64,000 nt of DNA. Origin: Erythrobacter sp. (lineage in GTDB: Bacteria; Pseudomonadota; Alphaproteobacteria; Sphingomonadales; Sphingomonadaceae). Where the stretch lies: assembly GCA_019739335.1 (NCBI GenBank), contig CP073261.1:868001-932000 (forward strand). The letters run 5' to 3'. The notes under the pieces are model-generated. The model was given only the letters and a program-made list of their open reading frames with translations, had not been told where the DNA came from and made no database searches. Below are positions 48,721-57,983 of this stretch, piece by piece. How positions within the stretch are numbered: the first letter of the stretch is position 1; every line of letters begins with the position of its first letter. The position numbers were made by a program, and so were the translations under genes.

Positions 48721-50481
48721 ATGGCCGAACTCACCCCGACATCGAACGCCCCGACACCGAACGATTGCCCGCTACCGCGCCGCCGGTCGGACTTCGCCAC
48801 CTTCAACGAAGCGATCGACTACGCCGCGCGTAGCGAGAAGGGCCTCAATTTCTACGATCCGCGCGCCACGCTGGAACGCGCCTATCCGTTCCGCGAACTG
48901 CGCGAGGACGCTCTGGCCTATGCCCGTAGACTCGCCGCAATGGGCATCGCCAAAGGCGATCGGGTGGCGCTGATCGCCGAGACCAGCCCCGAATTCACCG
49001 CGATGTTCTGCGCCTGCGTCTATGCCGGGGCATGGCCAGTGCCGCTGCCGCTGCCGACCACCTTTGGCGGCAAGGAAAGCTATATCGAACAGCTCGGCGT
49101 GCAACTCGCCAGCAGCGATCCCAAGCTGCTGCTCTATCCGGGCGAAATCGGCGAAATGGCGGCGCAGGCGGCGGCCAAGCAGGGCTGCACGGGCATGAAC
49201 TGGGTGGAATTCGCGGCGCTTGATGCGCGCGATGTTTCGCTGCCCGAAGCCAAGCCGGACGACATCTGTTACCTTCAATATTCCAGCGGCTCGACCCGTT
49301 TCCCTACTGGAGTCGCCGTCACCCATCGCGCGCTGCTGCACAATCTCTATGGTCATGCTACCAGCATGAACATCGGCCAAGGCGATCGCGGGGTGAGCTG
49401 GCTGCCTTTTTATCACGACATGGGGCTGGTCGGCTGCTTCCTCTCGATGATCGGCAATCAGGTCAGCGCCGACTATCTCAAGACCGAGCATTTCGCCCGC
49501 CGCCCGCTCGCCTGGCTCGAACTGATCAGCCGCAACCAGGGCCAGTCGATGAGCTATTCGCCGACCTTCGGTTACGACATTTGTGCGCGGCGGATTTCCA
49601 GTCAGAGCCATGTGGCCGACCGCTTCGACCTTTCGCGCTGGCGGCTGGCAGGCAATGGCGCGGACATGATCCGGCCTGACGTGATGCAACAGTTCGTCAA
49701 CGCCTTTGCCGATGCCGGGTTCAAGGCGAGCGCTTTCACGCCCTCCTACGGGTTGGCCGAAGCGACGCTGGCGGTCACGGTGATGCCGCCGGGCGAAGGG
49801 ATTCGGGTGGAACTGGTGGAGGAGGAACGCCTTTCCGGCTCTCCCCGCAATCTCTCTCGCCCCGCGCGCTATCGCGCCATCGTCAATTGCGGCAAGCCAC
49901 TGCCCGACATGGAAGTCGAGATTCGCGGCGAGAACGGCGATGTGCGCGGCGATCACCAGATCGGCAAGGTCTGGTGCCGCGGCCCCAGCGTTATGCATTC
50001 CTACTTCCGTGATGAGGCGGCGACGCAGGACTGCCTCGTCCCGAGTGAGGATGGCAAGGGGGCCTGGCTCGATACCGGGGACATGGGCTATCTTGCCGAT
50101 GGTTATTTGTTCATCGTCGGTCGGGCGAAGGACATGATCATCATCAACGGCAAGAATCACTGGCCGCAGGATATCGAATGGGCGGTGGAGCAATTGCCGG
50201 GCTTCAACCACGGCGACATCGCCGCCTTCGCGATCGAGACCGAGAGCGGTGAGGAATCCGCCGCCGTGCTGGTGCATTGCCGCGTGTCCGATCCAGACGA
50301 GCGAGTCCGCTTGCGCAACCAGATCGCTGACAAGGTCCGCGCCGTGACCGGCATGGCCTGCGTAGTCGAACTGGTCCCCCCTCGCACCCTGCCGCGCACC
50401 TCGTCGGGCAAGCTCAGCCGGGCCAAGGCGCGCAAGATGTACTTGTCGGGCGAGATTATTCCGCTGCAACTGGCAGCCTGA
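48721..50481 (+). CDS. fatty acyl-AMP ligase (FAAL/FadD32-type acyl-activating enzyme)
   Basis: A 586-residue adenylation enzyme. Core motifs are YLQYSSGSTRFPTGVAVTHR (P-loop-like A3), SWLPFYHDMGLVGCFL (the FAAL His-Asp-Met-Gly motif), PSYGLAEATLAVTV (A5), WLDTGDMGYLADGYLFIVGRAKDMIIINGKNHWPQDIE (A7/A8) and RTSSGKLSRAKARKMY (A10 Lys). HDMGL and the insertion after A3 separate FAALs from acyl-CoA ligases. They form acyl-adenylates loaded onto an acyl carrier protein. No carrier protein, polyketide synthase or serine palmitoyltransferase gene is adjacent, so its pathway is unclear; lipid modification or sphingolipid acyl activation are candidates in sphingomonads. Confidence 0.88.
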   Translation: MAELTPTSNAPTPNDCPLPRRRSDFATFNEAIDYAARSEKGLNFYDPRATLERAYPFRELREDALAYARRLAAMGIAKGDRVALIAETSPEFTAMFCACVYAGAWPVPLPLPTTFGGKESYIEQLGVQLASSDPKLLLYPGEIGEMAAQAAAKQGCTGMNWVEFAALDARDVSLPEAKPDDICYLQYSSGSTRFPTGVAVTHRALLHNLYGHATSMNIGQGDRGVSWLPFYHDMGLVGCFLSMIGNQVSADYLKTEHFARRPLAWLELISRNQGQSMSYSPTFGYDICARRISSQSHVADRFDLSRWRLAGNGADMIRPDVMQQFVNAFADAGFKASAFTPSYGLAEATLAVTVMPPGEGIRVELVEEERLSGSPRNLSRPARYRAIVNCGKPLPDMEVEIRGENGDVRGDHQIGKVWCRGPSVMHSYFRDEAATQDCLVPSEDGKGAWLDTGDMGYLADGYLFIVGRAKDMIIINGKNHWPQDIEWAVEQLPGFNHGDIAAFAIETESGEESAAVLVHCRVSDPDERVRLRNQIADKVRAVTGMACVVELVPPRTLPRTSSGKLSRAKARKMYLSGEIIPLQLAA

Positions 50482-50546
50482 CAGCGGTTTTCCTCGTCGC
50501 CGAAATGCGTTAGGCTTCCACCTTCGCAGATTGAGGGGGATGCGCG

Positions 50547-51518
50547 ATGACTTTCGATTCCACGATGACACGGCGGGGCTTTGCTGCCGGGGCATTGGCT
50601 TGTGGCACGCTGGCTGCGGGCTCGGCCAAGGCGCAGGACCTTGGTGGCCTGCTTGGGGGAGTGGGCGATTTGCTCGGCAATCTCGGCGTCGATCGCTGGC
50701 TGAACGGCGAAGCGCCAATCTCCACCAAGCTGGAAGACGCGGTTTGGGGTAACGCGGCGCTGGATGCAACCACCCCCCCTATCGCGCCCTCGCGCATGAC
50801 CGATCTCGCCCGCACCGAACGCGGAGGCTTCATCCTCCAGCCGGGCTACTGGCAATTCTCCACTCAGAGCTATTGCCTGCACGCCGGCACCCACGGCCCC
50901 GGCGGTGGGGACGGGTATCTCTACGCACCGATTCGCGGTTCACAAGATGAAGTGGTGCGGGACATCCTGCGCAATTCGGTGCAGCACCCCGATATCGCGC
51001 AGACCGACGTCCAGTCGCTGATCTGGGCGGTGCTTTCGCGCGCCAAGTTCGAGGATCTGAATCGCAACCTGCAAGTCGTGGCGGCCCGGTTGCTTAGCCG
51101 CAACCAGCTCGCCCGGCTCAATCGTTCAGCCATGGACCTCGTTCCCCGTCGTGCGATGGGGCGTGTCATGGGAGAAATCCCCGCTCCTTTGCGCGCCGCC
51201 TTCCAGGCCGAAGCCGACCTGCGGCGGGGGCTGACCAGCGGAGCGAACTTCGGCGAGCTCGAACGGATCGCCGTGCTGACCGGGGATGTGCCGCTGGGAG
51301 AAGGCAGCCGCACGGTGCCAAGCGGGCGCTGGAGCGACCACCCGGACGGCTACCGCATTCGCTATTTCCCCAGCGGCTACAGCCACACCGAAACCGAAGT
51401 GTGGGTCGAGGAAGGCAGCGCAGCGGTTGGCGTGGAATACGATCCTTCGGTTCATGTTGCGGTGCCCGGAAACACGTCACGCCAGCGGCTGGCGCAATCG
51501 GGACGGGAGCGGGTCTAG
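50547..51518 (+). CDS. Tat-exported hypothetical protein
   Basis: A 323-residue protein. The N-terminus TMTRRGFAAGALACGTLAAGSAKAQ is a twin-arginine signal with cleavage at AKA-Q. The Gly/Leu-rich LGGLLGGVGDLLGNLG follows. The central part mentions YWQFSTQSYCLHAGTHGPGGGDGYLYAPIRG and helical blocks (DVQSLIWAVLSRAKFEDLN). No cofactor-binding motif is evident, although Tat export hints at folding in the cytoplasm. The C-terminal YRIRYFPSGYSHTETEVWVEE is strand-like. I do not recognise the family. It follows the acyl-AMP ligase by 65 bases and may share its transcript. The stop is one base before the convergent MAPEG gene. Confidence 0.7.
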   Translation: MTFDSTMTRRGFAAGALACGTLAAGSAKAQDLGGLLGGVGDLLGNLGVDRWLNGEAPISTKLEDAVWGNAALDATTPPIAPSRMTDLARTERGGFILQPGYWQFSTQSYCLHAGTHGPGGGDGYLYAPIRGSQDEVVRDILRNSVQHPDIAQTDVQSLIWAVLSRAKFEDLNRNLQVVAARLLSRNQLARLNRSAMDLVPRRAMGRVMGEIPAPLRAAFQAEADLRRGLTSGANFGELERIAVLTGDVPLGEGSRTVPSGRWSDHPDGYRIRYFPSGYSHTETEVWVEEGSAAVGVEYDPSVHVAVPGNTSRQRLAQSGRERV

Positions 51519-51519
51519 C

Positions 51520-51918
51520 CTATCCCAGTAACAGCACTCCCAGCACATAGACCAGCGCCAGCAGCGCCACGCCCCACACGTACGTGCGAACTTTCCGCAC
51601 GCCCGTCCAGTAGAGCGGCAGATAGACTACCCGCGCGCCCAGCCACACCCATGCGGCAAGCGCGGTCCATTCGTCCGCCTTATCCGCCAGCACCACCCCG
51701 CCCAGCGCGATAATCGCCAGCGGCAGTGTCTCGAGGAAATTGCCGCGCGCCCGGTCGAGGCGCCCAGCGACCGGATTGAGCGGCGGCAGCGCCTCGTCGC
51801 GCGCGCCCATATTCCAGTCCCTGCCGTATTGCTGGGTAGTCATATGGATCGCAACGAAGATGTGCACAAGCAGCAGTACCCCGGCGAGCGCGAGGGCGGT
51901 GAGTTCGGTGGGCATCAT
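51520..51918 (-). CDS. MAPEG-family membrane protein
   Basis: A 132-residue protein with four membrane helices. The MAPEG pattern is MPTELTALALAGVLLLVHIFVAIHM, then GRLDRARGNFLETLPLAIIALGGVVLA (the RARGNxxE core), WLGARVVYLPLYWTGV and a last helix. Family members are glutathione transferases or eicosanoid-type enzymes in eukaryotes; bacterial ones are largely uncharacterised. GGAG lies eight bases before ATG 51918. It starts three bases after the DUF389 stop and is likely co-transcribed with it. Confidence 0.85.
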   Translation of the reverse strand: MMPTELTALALAGVLLLVHIFVAIHMTTQQYGRDWNMGARDEALPPLNPVAGRLDRARGNFLETLPLAIIALGGVVLADKADEWTALAAWVWLGARVVYLPLYWTGVRKVRTYVWGVALLALVYVLGVLLLG

Positions 51919-51920
51919 GG

Positions 51921-53450
51921 CTATTCTCCGGTGGCCCAGCTGGCGGTGACGGGGCCGTATCCGGTGCCGCTGACCTCCGCCAGCATCGAGTTGTCGTCTT
52001 CGGCCAGAATCGCGCGTAGTGCCGCTATCGAGGCTTCCGGACCCTCCAGTCGCACCGGCACACCGACGCGGTCCTGCGCCCACGTCGCCAGCACCAGCGC
52101 ACGGCGGCCTTCTGCGGTTAGTTCCTCGCCATCGAAAACTATCTCGGGCAGCGGGCGCAGCGGCGGGGCGAAACGGATGTCCCATGAGGGTTCGGTCGCC
52201 GCAATCCGCCGTTCCAGCTCGCGATAGGCAGCCAAACTTGCGCCGTCGAGCGGACGGGCAGAGACGAGGGCACGGCGGCGTTCGCGGTCCACCGTCACAT
52301 CCTCCGCAGGCACGCCCGCGAGCATTGCCAGCCGCTCGGCGATATCGTTGGCCCGCGCCCGCGCCTCCGCCTCTTCCTCACGCGCGGCGGAAAGCTGCGC
52401 CATCTCTTGCGCCTGCGATCCGGCACCGACCCGCACCTGCGTCAGCGTGACCTCGATTTCGCGGCCCAGCCGCCGGGTTAATGTGGCTTCGGCCCTCGCC
52501 TCGGCATCGACGATGATCTGGGGTGTGAAGACGTTGGCCGAAACCCGGATCGGGCTGCTTTCGTAGTTGGTCGTCAATTGGGAGACGGTTGCCTGGCCGT
52601 CGAACGTATCGACAATCACCGTGTTGAACTGCCGCGTCGCCTGCGATTCCCACACGATCTGCCGCAGCGACAGGAACAGCGGAATTGCCAGCACCACGAA
52701 AGCGCTGAAAATCAGGAAAGTCTGCATCCTTGTGTGCTTGTCAGAAAGGCTGGTGGAAAAGCCGTACAGGCGGGCCATCCCGGTTGCCGTGAGCGCGATC
52801 ACCATCAGGTTGGTGATGAACAGGAACAACGCGCCCCAAAAGATCGTCGCGTTCAGCGTGGCAAGGCCGAAGCCCACCACCGCCAGTGGCGGCATCAGCG
52901 CGGTAGCGATCGCCACACCCACGATCGTTCCCTCGCGCCCGCGAATCATCGCATAGGCGCCCGCTACCGAGGAGAAGAAGGCTACCCCCAGATCGAGCAG
53001 GCTGGGCCGGGTGCGCGCGGCGATTTCCGAAGTGATCGTTTGCAAAGGGGAAAGGAACACCAGCAGCGCACAAAACAGCACTGCAAACCCGGTGCCGATG
53101 GCCAGGGAACGGGCCGATTGCCGCAACCATTTGTAATCACCCACCGCCAGTGCGAAGCCCACGCCCATGATCGGGTCCATCAGCGGCGACAGCAGCATCG
53201 CCCCGATCACCACCGCTGCCGAACCCTGCAACAGCCCGAGCACAGCAATGCCCGCCGACATGGAAATCATCAGCAGGTAGCGGGCCGAAAGGCTGCATTC
53301 GGCGCGGCGCTTTTCGATTACGGCGACCTGATCCACCGTGCCCATCACATCCTTGCGCCACCAGCCGGTGAGGCTAGCCATCACTTCGTGGAAACCCCGT
53401 GGGGCAGGCTCGATCGCCTCGCTCGCCGCGCTCGTGTTTGGTGTTTGCAT
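51921..53450 (-). CDS. DUF389 (TIGR00341) membrane protein
   Basis: A 509-residue protein. The N-terminal half has about six helices with the DUF389 core: SLSARYLLMISMSAGIAVLGLLQGSAAVVIGAMLLSPLMDPIMGVGFAL and GREGTIVGVAIATALMPPLAVVGFGLA. The C-terminal 220 residues are a soluble helical domain (ARRLGREIEVTLTQV, AQLSAAREEEAEARARANDIAERL) facing probably the periplasm. No role is established for the family. It is divergent from telA, with 125 bases between starts. It is cotranscribed with the MAPEG gene. Confidence 0.88.
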   Translation of the reverse strand: MQTPNTSAASEAIEPAPRGFHEVMASLTGWWRKDVMGTVDQVAVIEKRRAECSLSARYLLMISMSAGIAVLGLLQGSAAVVIGAMLLSPLMDPIMGVGFALAVGDYKWLRQSARSLAIGTGFAVLFCALLVFLSPLQTITSEIAARTRPSLLDLGVAFFSSVAGAYAMIRGREGTIVGVAIATALMPPLAVVGFGLATLNATIFWGALFLFITNLMVIALTATGMARLYGFSTSLSDKHTRMQTFLIFSAFVVLAIPLFLSLRQIVWESQATRQFNTVIVDTFDGQATVSQLTTNYESSPIRVSANVFTPQIIVDAEARAEATLTRRLGREIEVTLTQVRVGAGSQAQEMAQLSAAREEEAEARARANDIAERLAMLAGVPAEDVTVDRERRRALVSARPLDGASLAAYRELERRIAATEPSWDIRFAPPLRPLPEIVFDGEELTAEGRRALVLATWAQDRVGVPVRLEGPEASIAALRAILAEDDNSMLAEVSGTGYGPVTASWATGE

Positions 53451-53575
53451 TGGCGGCTATTATCGCGGAAACTCGCCAGCACAAAGAGAGGCATGAAAAA
53501 CGGGCGCGTGAAGGTTGAAACACGTGTCTTGTACGCCTAATACAGTGACCAGAGGCAGGAAGGAAATTCGCCGCG

Positions 53576-54781
53576 ATGGCTACGACGAACCAGACCACCA
53601 CGCAGACCGTTTCGGATTTGCAATTGACCCCGCCCGATCCGGTTCCGGTTGTTGCGCCCGAGCGCGCAGCAGGTCTCGTGCCCGTGAGCGAAGAAAAGAA
53701 AAGCGCGCTTCAGGAAAAGGTCGATGGCTTCGTCAACGAACTGATCGCGCTGGATGCCAATTCGCCCGATTTCGGCAAGAAGGTGGACCAGATCACCAAT
53801 ATGGGCCGCAAGGAAATCATGGCTGCCAGCCAGATGTCCAACCGTTTCCTCGATCGTCCGGTGCGGGCGATGGACCAGGAAAGCGGGGTCGGCACCGATC
53901 TGGCTGAACTGCGCCGCACGGTCGAGGATCTCGATCCCGGCCGCAAGGGCAAGATGGCGGGCCGCAAGCTTTTCGGGATCATCCCCTTCGGCAACAAGCT
54001 GAAAAACTATTTCGACAGCTACACCTCCGCGCAGGGGCACATCCAGGCGATCCTCGCGCGGCTTTCCAGCGGCAAGGACGAGCTGCTGATGGACAATGCC
54101 GCCATCGATGTCGAACGGCAGAAGCTGTGGGAAGCGATGGGCCAGCTCGAACAGATGATCCACATCGCCAAGGCGCTGGACGGGGAACTGGAGCAGAAGG
54201 CGCTGGAACTCGATTCGAGCGACCCGCAGAAGGCCAAGGCGATCCGCGAAACGGCGCTGTTCTACGTCCGCCAGCGCACGCAGGACCTGCTCACCCAGAT
54301 GGCCGTATCGGTGCAGGGCTACCTCGCGCTCGACTTGGTCAAGAAGAACAATGTCGAACTGGTGAAGGGCGTCGATCGCGCCAGCACCACCACCGTCGGC
54401 GCGCTGCGCACGGCGGTGACGGTGGCGCAAGCGATGACCAATCAGCGGCTGGTGCTGGGGCAAATTACCGCCTTGAACGAGACAACAGCGGGCATCATCG
54501 ATTCCACCGGGCAACTGCTGCGTGAGAACACCGCCCGGATCCACGAACAGGCGGCGAGCTCCACGATCCCGATGGAAACACTGCAACGCGCGTTCCAGAA
54601 CATCTACGACACGATGGACGAGGTCGACCAGTTCAAGCTGCGCGCGCTCGATTCGATGAAGCAGACGGTCGATGTGCTCTCGGTCGAGGTGGAAAAGTCC
54701 AAGGGCTACATCGCCCGTGCCGAAGGGCAGGCGCAGGCCGCGAAGCAGGTCAATGACAGCGGATTGCTGAGCCTGAGCTGA
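53576..54781 (+). CDS. telA: toxic anion resistance protein TelA family
   Basis: A 401-residue, almost wholly helical protein. Family landmarks are FVNELIALDANSPDFGKKVDQITNMGRKEIMAASQMSNRFLDRPVRAM, GRKLFGIIPFGNKLKNYFDSYTSAQGHIQAIL, and LVKKNNVELVKGVDRASTTTVGALRTAVTVAQAMTNQRLVL, ending with GYIARAEGQAQ. Homologues were found by tellurite resistance, but their mechanism is not settled; envelope or bacteriocin stress is likely. Its stop overlaps the start of the XpaC-like gene (TGATG). DUF389 is divergent. It is cytoplasmic, with no membrane segment. Confidence 0.93.
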   Translation: MATTNQTTTQTVSDLQLTPPDPVPVVAPERAAGLVPVSEEKKSALQEKVDGFVNELIALDANSPDFGKKVDQITNMGRKEIMAASQMSNRFLDRPVRAMDQESGVGTDLAELRRTVEDLDPGRKGKMAGRKLFGIIPFGNKLKNYFDSYTSAQGHIQAILARLSSGKDELLMDNAAIDVERQKLWEAMGQLEQMIHIAKALDGELEQKALELDSSDPQKAKAIRETALFYVRQRTQDLLTQMAVSVQGYLALDLVKKNNVELVKGVDRASTTTVGALRTAVTVAQAMTNQRLVLGQITALNETTAGIIDSTGQLLRENTARIHEQAASSTIPMETLQRAFQNIYDTMDEVDQFKLRALDSMKQTVDVLSVEVEKSKGYIARAEGQAQAAKQVNDSGLLSLS

Positions 54782-55611
54782 TGGCGGAAGACCTTACCCG
54801 GCAGAGCGATCGCATCCTGGCTGACAGCCGGTCGGTGCTGCGCGACAACCAGGCGGGCGGGCGGCACCGGCTGGCGGCGCGTTCAATCGGCAAGGGTTCG
54901 CAGCAAGTGAAAACGAAGAACCTGCTGCGCCGGGCAGGAATGTTCGGCGCGGTGGTGCTGGCGATCCTTGCAGCGATGACGGTGGCGGGGATCGTCCTCA
55001 ACGGCATCGGCTTTACCGGGGTGATGATGGCCGCTTTCGCGGTAGTCGCGGCGGCCTTCATCTTCGCCAACTACCCCAAGGTGAAAGTACCCAAACGTGC
55101 CGATCTCACCCGTACGCAGGACGCGCGGCAACTGGTGGCGCGGACCGAGCTGTGGCTCGAAAGCCAGCGCCCTGCTCTGCCCGCTCCGGCTGTAACGCTG
55201 GTGGACAGTCTGGGCGTCCAGCTCGATGCGCTGGGGCGGCAGCTCGAACATATCGATCCTGCACACCCCGCCGCCGCCGAAGTGCGCAAGCTGGTAGGCG
55301 AGCACCTGCCCGAAATGATCGACAGCTATCGCCGCATCCCCGATCACCTTCGCCGCGAGACACGCGCCGGGTCCACTCCCGATGCGCAACTGGTCGAAGG
55401 CCTCGGCAAGATCGGGCGCGAGATCGATTCGGTGACCCGGCAACTGGCCGAAGGCTCGCTCGACGATCTTGCGATCAAGAGCCGCTATCTCGATTACCGC
55501 TACGGCGACGCGGAGGCGATCCGACCCAACCATGAGGGCGCCAAGAACGATTCTGGTGTGCCCCTGCCCGACTTCAACCGCGAGAAGAGCGCCGTCGGCA
55601 AGGACAACTGA
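54781..55611 (+). CDS. XpaC-like membrane protein (TelA partner)
   Basis: A 276-residue protein. Residues 1-50 are polar and basic (LAARSIGKGSQQVKTKNLLRR), then two helices (FGAVVLAILAAMTVAGIVL, GVMMAAFAVVAAAFIFANYP) and a soluble helical domain. XpaC-type proteins are usually encoded next to TelA, as here: the genes overlap by one base, and this is the main reason for the name. No hydrolase motif is visible, despite the family's historic link to indolyl-phosphate hydrolysis. The stop overlaps the next start by one base (TGATGG). Together the three genes form one plus-strand operon. Confidence 0.7.
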   Translation: MAEDLTRQSDRILADSRSVLRDNQAGGRHRLAARSIGKGSQQVKTKNLLRRAGMFGAVVLAILAAMTVAGIVLNGIGFTGVMMAAFAVVAAAFIFANYPKVKVPKRADLTRTQDARQLVARTELWLESQRPALPAPAVTLVDSLGVQLDALGRQLEHIDPAHPAAAEVRKLVGEHLPEMIDSYRRIPDHLRRETRAGSTPDAQLVEGLGKIGREIDSVTRQLAEGSLDDLAIKSRYLDYRYGDAEAIRPNHEGAKNDSGVPLPDFNREKSAVGKDN

Positions 55612-55919
55612 TGGAAGTCGAAATCCCCCACAATCTCGGCCGCGAGGAAGTTCGTCGGCGGCTGAGCGAGAACAGCCACCGCATCGGCGACAATATCCCC
55701 GGCGGCATGGCGCAGGTTACGACCAGTTGGCCGAGCGAGGACCGCATGGCAATGGCGGTCAGCGCGCTGGGACAGATGCTCACCGGCCACGTCGACATTG
55801 CCGACGACAAGGTGATCTTCCACATGGAACTGCCGCCCGCCTTGGGCTTCATCAAGCCGATCGTCGAAGGCGCGATCAGGCAACAGGGGCAGAATTTGCT
55901 GGCCCCGCCGAAGAACTGA
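55611..55919 (+). CDS. polyhydroxyalkanoic acid system family protein (PHA_gran_rgn)
   Basis: A 102-residue protein with the family pattern VEIPHNLGREEVRRRLSE at the start, WPSEDRMAMAVSALGQMLTGHVDIADDKVIFHMELPPALGFIKPIVEGAIRQQGQNLL later. The fold is alpha/beta, and it is cytoplasmic. The Pfam name comes from association with polyhydroxyalkanoate granules, but no PHA synthase gene is nearby and the real job may be general. It is the last gene of the telA operon. It converges with the TauD-type dioxygenase gene, 17 bases away. Confidence 0.85.
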   Translation: MEVEIPHNLGREEVRRRLSENSHRIGDNIPGGMAQVTTSWPSEDRMAMAVSALGQMLTGHVDIADDKVIFHMELPPALGFIKPIVEGAIRQQGQNLLAPPKN

Positions 55920-55936
55920 AGCGCGTCAGGCTTCCG

Positions 55937-56836
55937 CTAGACCGGCACGCCCCCCGCCGTCGTGGTGCGATACATTTCCCGCCGGAAGCCGTCGTAATCG
56001 TTGGGGCCGAGGTGCATCGTCGCGGCATTGTCCCACATGCAGACCATGCCCGGTTGCCAGCGTAGGCGACACGTGAAACCGTGCTGGGTGGTGTGCGCCA
56101 CCAGGAATTCGATGATCGGCCGCGCCTCATGCGTTGTCATGCCCTTGATCCCCACGGCATAGGTATCGCAGATGTACAGCGCTTCCTCGCCCGTCACCGG
56201 ATGCTTGCGCACGAGGGGATGGAAGCTGCCCTTCAAACCCTGCTCCTGCTTGCTCGCGTCACCGAACCCGATCGCTTCACCGCGCAGCTTGTTCTGGGTG
56301 GCAAAGTTGTTTGCGGCGCTCATGTGGACGCGCAGCGGACGGAGCATGTCCTGATAGACCGGGCTGAGATGGCGGAAGGCGAGCGCGGTATTGGTCCACA
56401 CGGTATCGCCGCCATAGGGAGGCCCCTCCACCTGCCGCAGCGTGGTAACGCTCGGCGGTTCGGGCAGGAACGGGCTGTCGGTGTGCCAACCGCCGCCGAA
56501 CAGGCTGGGCGTGACGACATCGGCTTCCTTGATGATCGGATGCACGTCGCGGTGCCCTTCAACCCCTTGCGTATAGGCATCGACCGCGAAGGGTCCGAGG
56601 CGGGCGGCGAACGCCTCGTGTTCGGCGTGGCTGAGGTGCTGATCGCGCAGGAATACCATCTTGTGTTTCCACAGCGCCAGTTTCAGGCTTTCGATCCCCT
56701 CGTCCGACAGGTCTGGCAGGCGCACGCCAGTTATCTCCGCCCCCATCGCCGCGCCCAGTGGTTCGACCCCGAAATGGTTCGAGCGGAACGGATGATTGTC
56801 GAAATCGCCGCAGGGGGCGACGCGCACTTCCCACAT
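55937..56836 (-). CDS. TauD/TfdA-family Fe(II)/2-oxoglutarate-dependent dioxygenase
   Basis: A 299-residue enzyme. The iron triad is His118 and Asp120 in GGWHTDSPF and His275 in ATMHLGPNDY; an Arg in FRREMYR after it binds 2-oxoglutarate. GAEITGVRLPDLSDE at the start and FLRDQHLSHAEHEAFAARLGPF are typical of TauD/TfdA. The family hydroxylates taurine, 2,4-D-type phenoxyacetates and other carboxylates or sulfonates. Here a phenoxy or aryl-ether type substrate would suit the catabolic neighbours, but this is a guess. It is separated from the MDR gene by a palindromic repeat. Confidence 0.9.
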   Translation of the reverse strand: MWEVRVAPCGDFDNHPFRSNHFGVEPLGAAMGAEITGVRLPDLSDEGIESLKLALWKHKMVFLRDQHLSHAEHEAFAARLGPFAVDAYTQGVEGHRDVHPIIKEADVVTPSLFGGGWHTDSPFLPEPPSVTTLRQVEGPPYGGDTVWTNTALAFRHLSPVYQDMLRPLRVHMSAANNFATQNKLRGEAIGFGDASKQEQGLKGSFHPLVRKHPVTGEEALYICDTYAVGIKGMTTHEARPIIEFLVAHTTQHGFTCRLRWQPGMVCMWDNAATMHLGPNDYDGFRREMYRTTTAGGVPV

Positions 56837-56855
56837 TGGACCTATCCTCTCTTCT

Positions 56856-56954
56856 CGTCATTGCGAGGAGCGAAGCGACGCGGCAATCCAGTCCTTCCCT
56901 TTGCGAACATACGCCACCTAGGGACTGGATTGCTTCGCTTCGCTCGCAATGACG
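56856..56954. repeat. palindromic repeat, family A copy 2
   Basis: A 99-base element with ends CGTCATTGCGAG and CTCGCAATGACG and arms GCGGCAATCCAGTCC / GGACTGGATTGC, like 14893-14992. Outer arms are conserved and the centre differs. It sits between the TauD-type and MDR genes. Confidence 0.85.
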
Positions 56955-56963
56955 AAGTTAATG

Positions 56964-57968
56964 TCACAACGTAATCACCGTCTTGCCGAAGCTGTCCGGC
57001 CCCCAGGCATGGGCATAAGCCGCCTTGGCATCATCGAAGCCATAGCTGCCGCCGATCGGGAATGTCAGCCCGTGCTGGTCGATGAACGCATTGAGATCGC
57101 GCGCCATCCGGGCCGAGCCGACGAAAATGCCGCGCAGACTCGCTCCAGTGAACATCAGCCCGCGCGGGTTCGGCGGCGGGCCATCGGCCAGCACCCCGAT
57201 CAGCGCGATTTCGGCGAGCATCGCGCAGGCGGCCATGCTCTGTTCGAGCGTGCCGGTGCCGCCGACTTCGACGATCTTGTCCGCCCCGCCGAACTGCGCC
57301 TTCACATGCGCGCCCCAATCGGGAATGTCGCGATAATTGACAGTGTGATCCGCGCCGAGCGCCTTCACCTGCTCCAGCTTGGCATCGGACGAGCTTGTGG
57401 CGATCACTTCTGCGCCCGCCGCCTTGGCCAGCTTGAGCGCGATCAGCGAAACCCCACCACTGCCCATCACCAGCACCTTCTGCCCAGCCTTGAGCGGTTG
57501 CCCGCCTTCGAACAGCGCGTTCCACGCGGTAACGCCGGCGCAGGGCAGGCAAGCAGCCTGCGCATAGCCGAGGCTCTCGGCGATCGGCACCACGCCATCG
57601 GCGCGCAGCAGCACCTGCTCGGCGAGCATCCCCGGCGCCTTTCCGTCGCCCAGGGCGGGGACGAATTGCGGCGGGCCGTCGATCCAGCCCTGGAAGAAGG
57701 TGGACTGGACCTTGTCGCCCACCTTCACGTCCGTGACACCCTCGCCCACCGCGATCACTTCCCCCGCGCCGTCGCTGAGCGGCACCGAAGGCTCGGTAAT
57801 CGCGCCGCCGAAATACTTGCCCATTGCCACGGCGAAATCGCGGTAATTGATCGACCAGGCCTTGGGCGCGATCACCACTTCGCCGGGGCCGGGGGTAGGA
57901 TCGGGCAGCTCGCCCAGATAGAGCTTTTCGAAGCTGTCGCAGCCGACGGGCATCAACCAGGCACGCAT
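56964..57968 (-). CDS. medium-chain dehydrogenase/reductase (quinone-oxidoreductase-like alcohol dehydrogenase family)
   Basis: A 334-residue MDR. The groES-like half has WSINYRDFAVAMGKYFGG and PLSDGAGEVIAVGEGVTDVKVGDKV; the catalytic zinc cysteine position is occupied by other residues, so it is probably zinc-free as in quinone oxidoreductases. The coenzyme half has AACLPCAGVTAWNALFEGG, KVLVMGSGGVSLIALKLAKAAGAEVIATSSSDAKLEQVKALGADHTVNYR (landmarks). NADP preference is unclear. It lies 15 bases after an SDR gene, in the minus-strand catabolic run 60010-55937. It may reduce an enone or a quinone intermediate. Confidence 0.87.
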   Translation of the reverse strand: MRAWLMPVGCDSFEKLYLGELPDPTPGPGEVVIAPKAWSINYRDFAVAMGKYFGGAITEPSVPLSDGAGEVIAVGEGVTDVKVGDKVQSTFFQGWIDGPPQFVPALGDGKAPGMLAEQVLLRADGVVPIAESLGYAQAACLPCAGVTAWNALFEGGQPLKAGQKVLVMGSGGVSLIALKLAKAAGAEVIATSSSDAKLEQVKALGADHTVNYRDIPDWGAHVKAQFGGADKIVEVGGTGTLEQSMAACAMLAEIALIGVLADGPPPNPRGLMFTGASLRGIFVGSARMARDLNAFIDQHGLTFPIGGSYGFDDAKAAYAHAWGPDSFGKTVITL

Positions 57969-57983
57969 TGTTTTCTTCTCCTG

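Noticed and set aside
48772..50769. Minus-strand frame of 665 codons opposite the acyl-AMP ligase
   Set aside because: All adenylation motifs are on the plus strand; no ribosome-binding site or domain on the minus strand.
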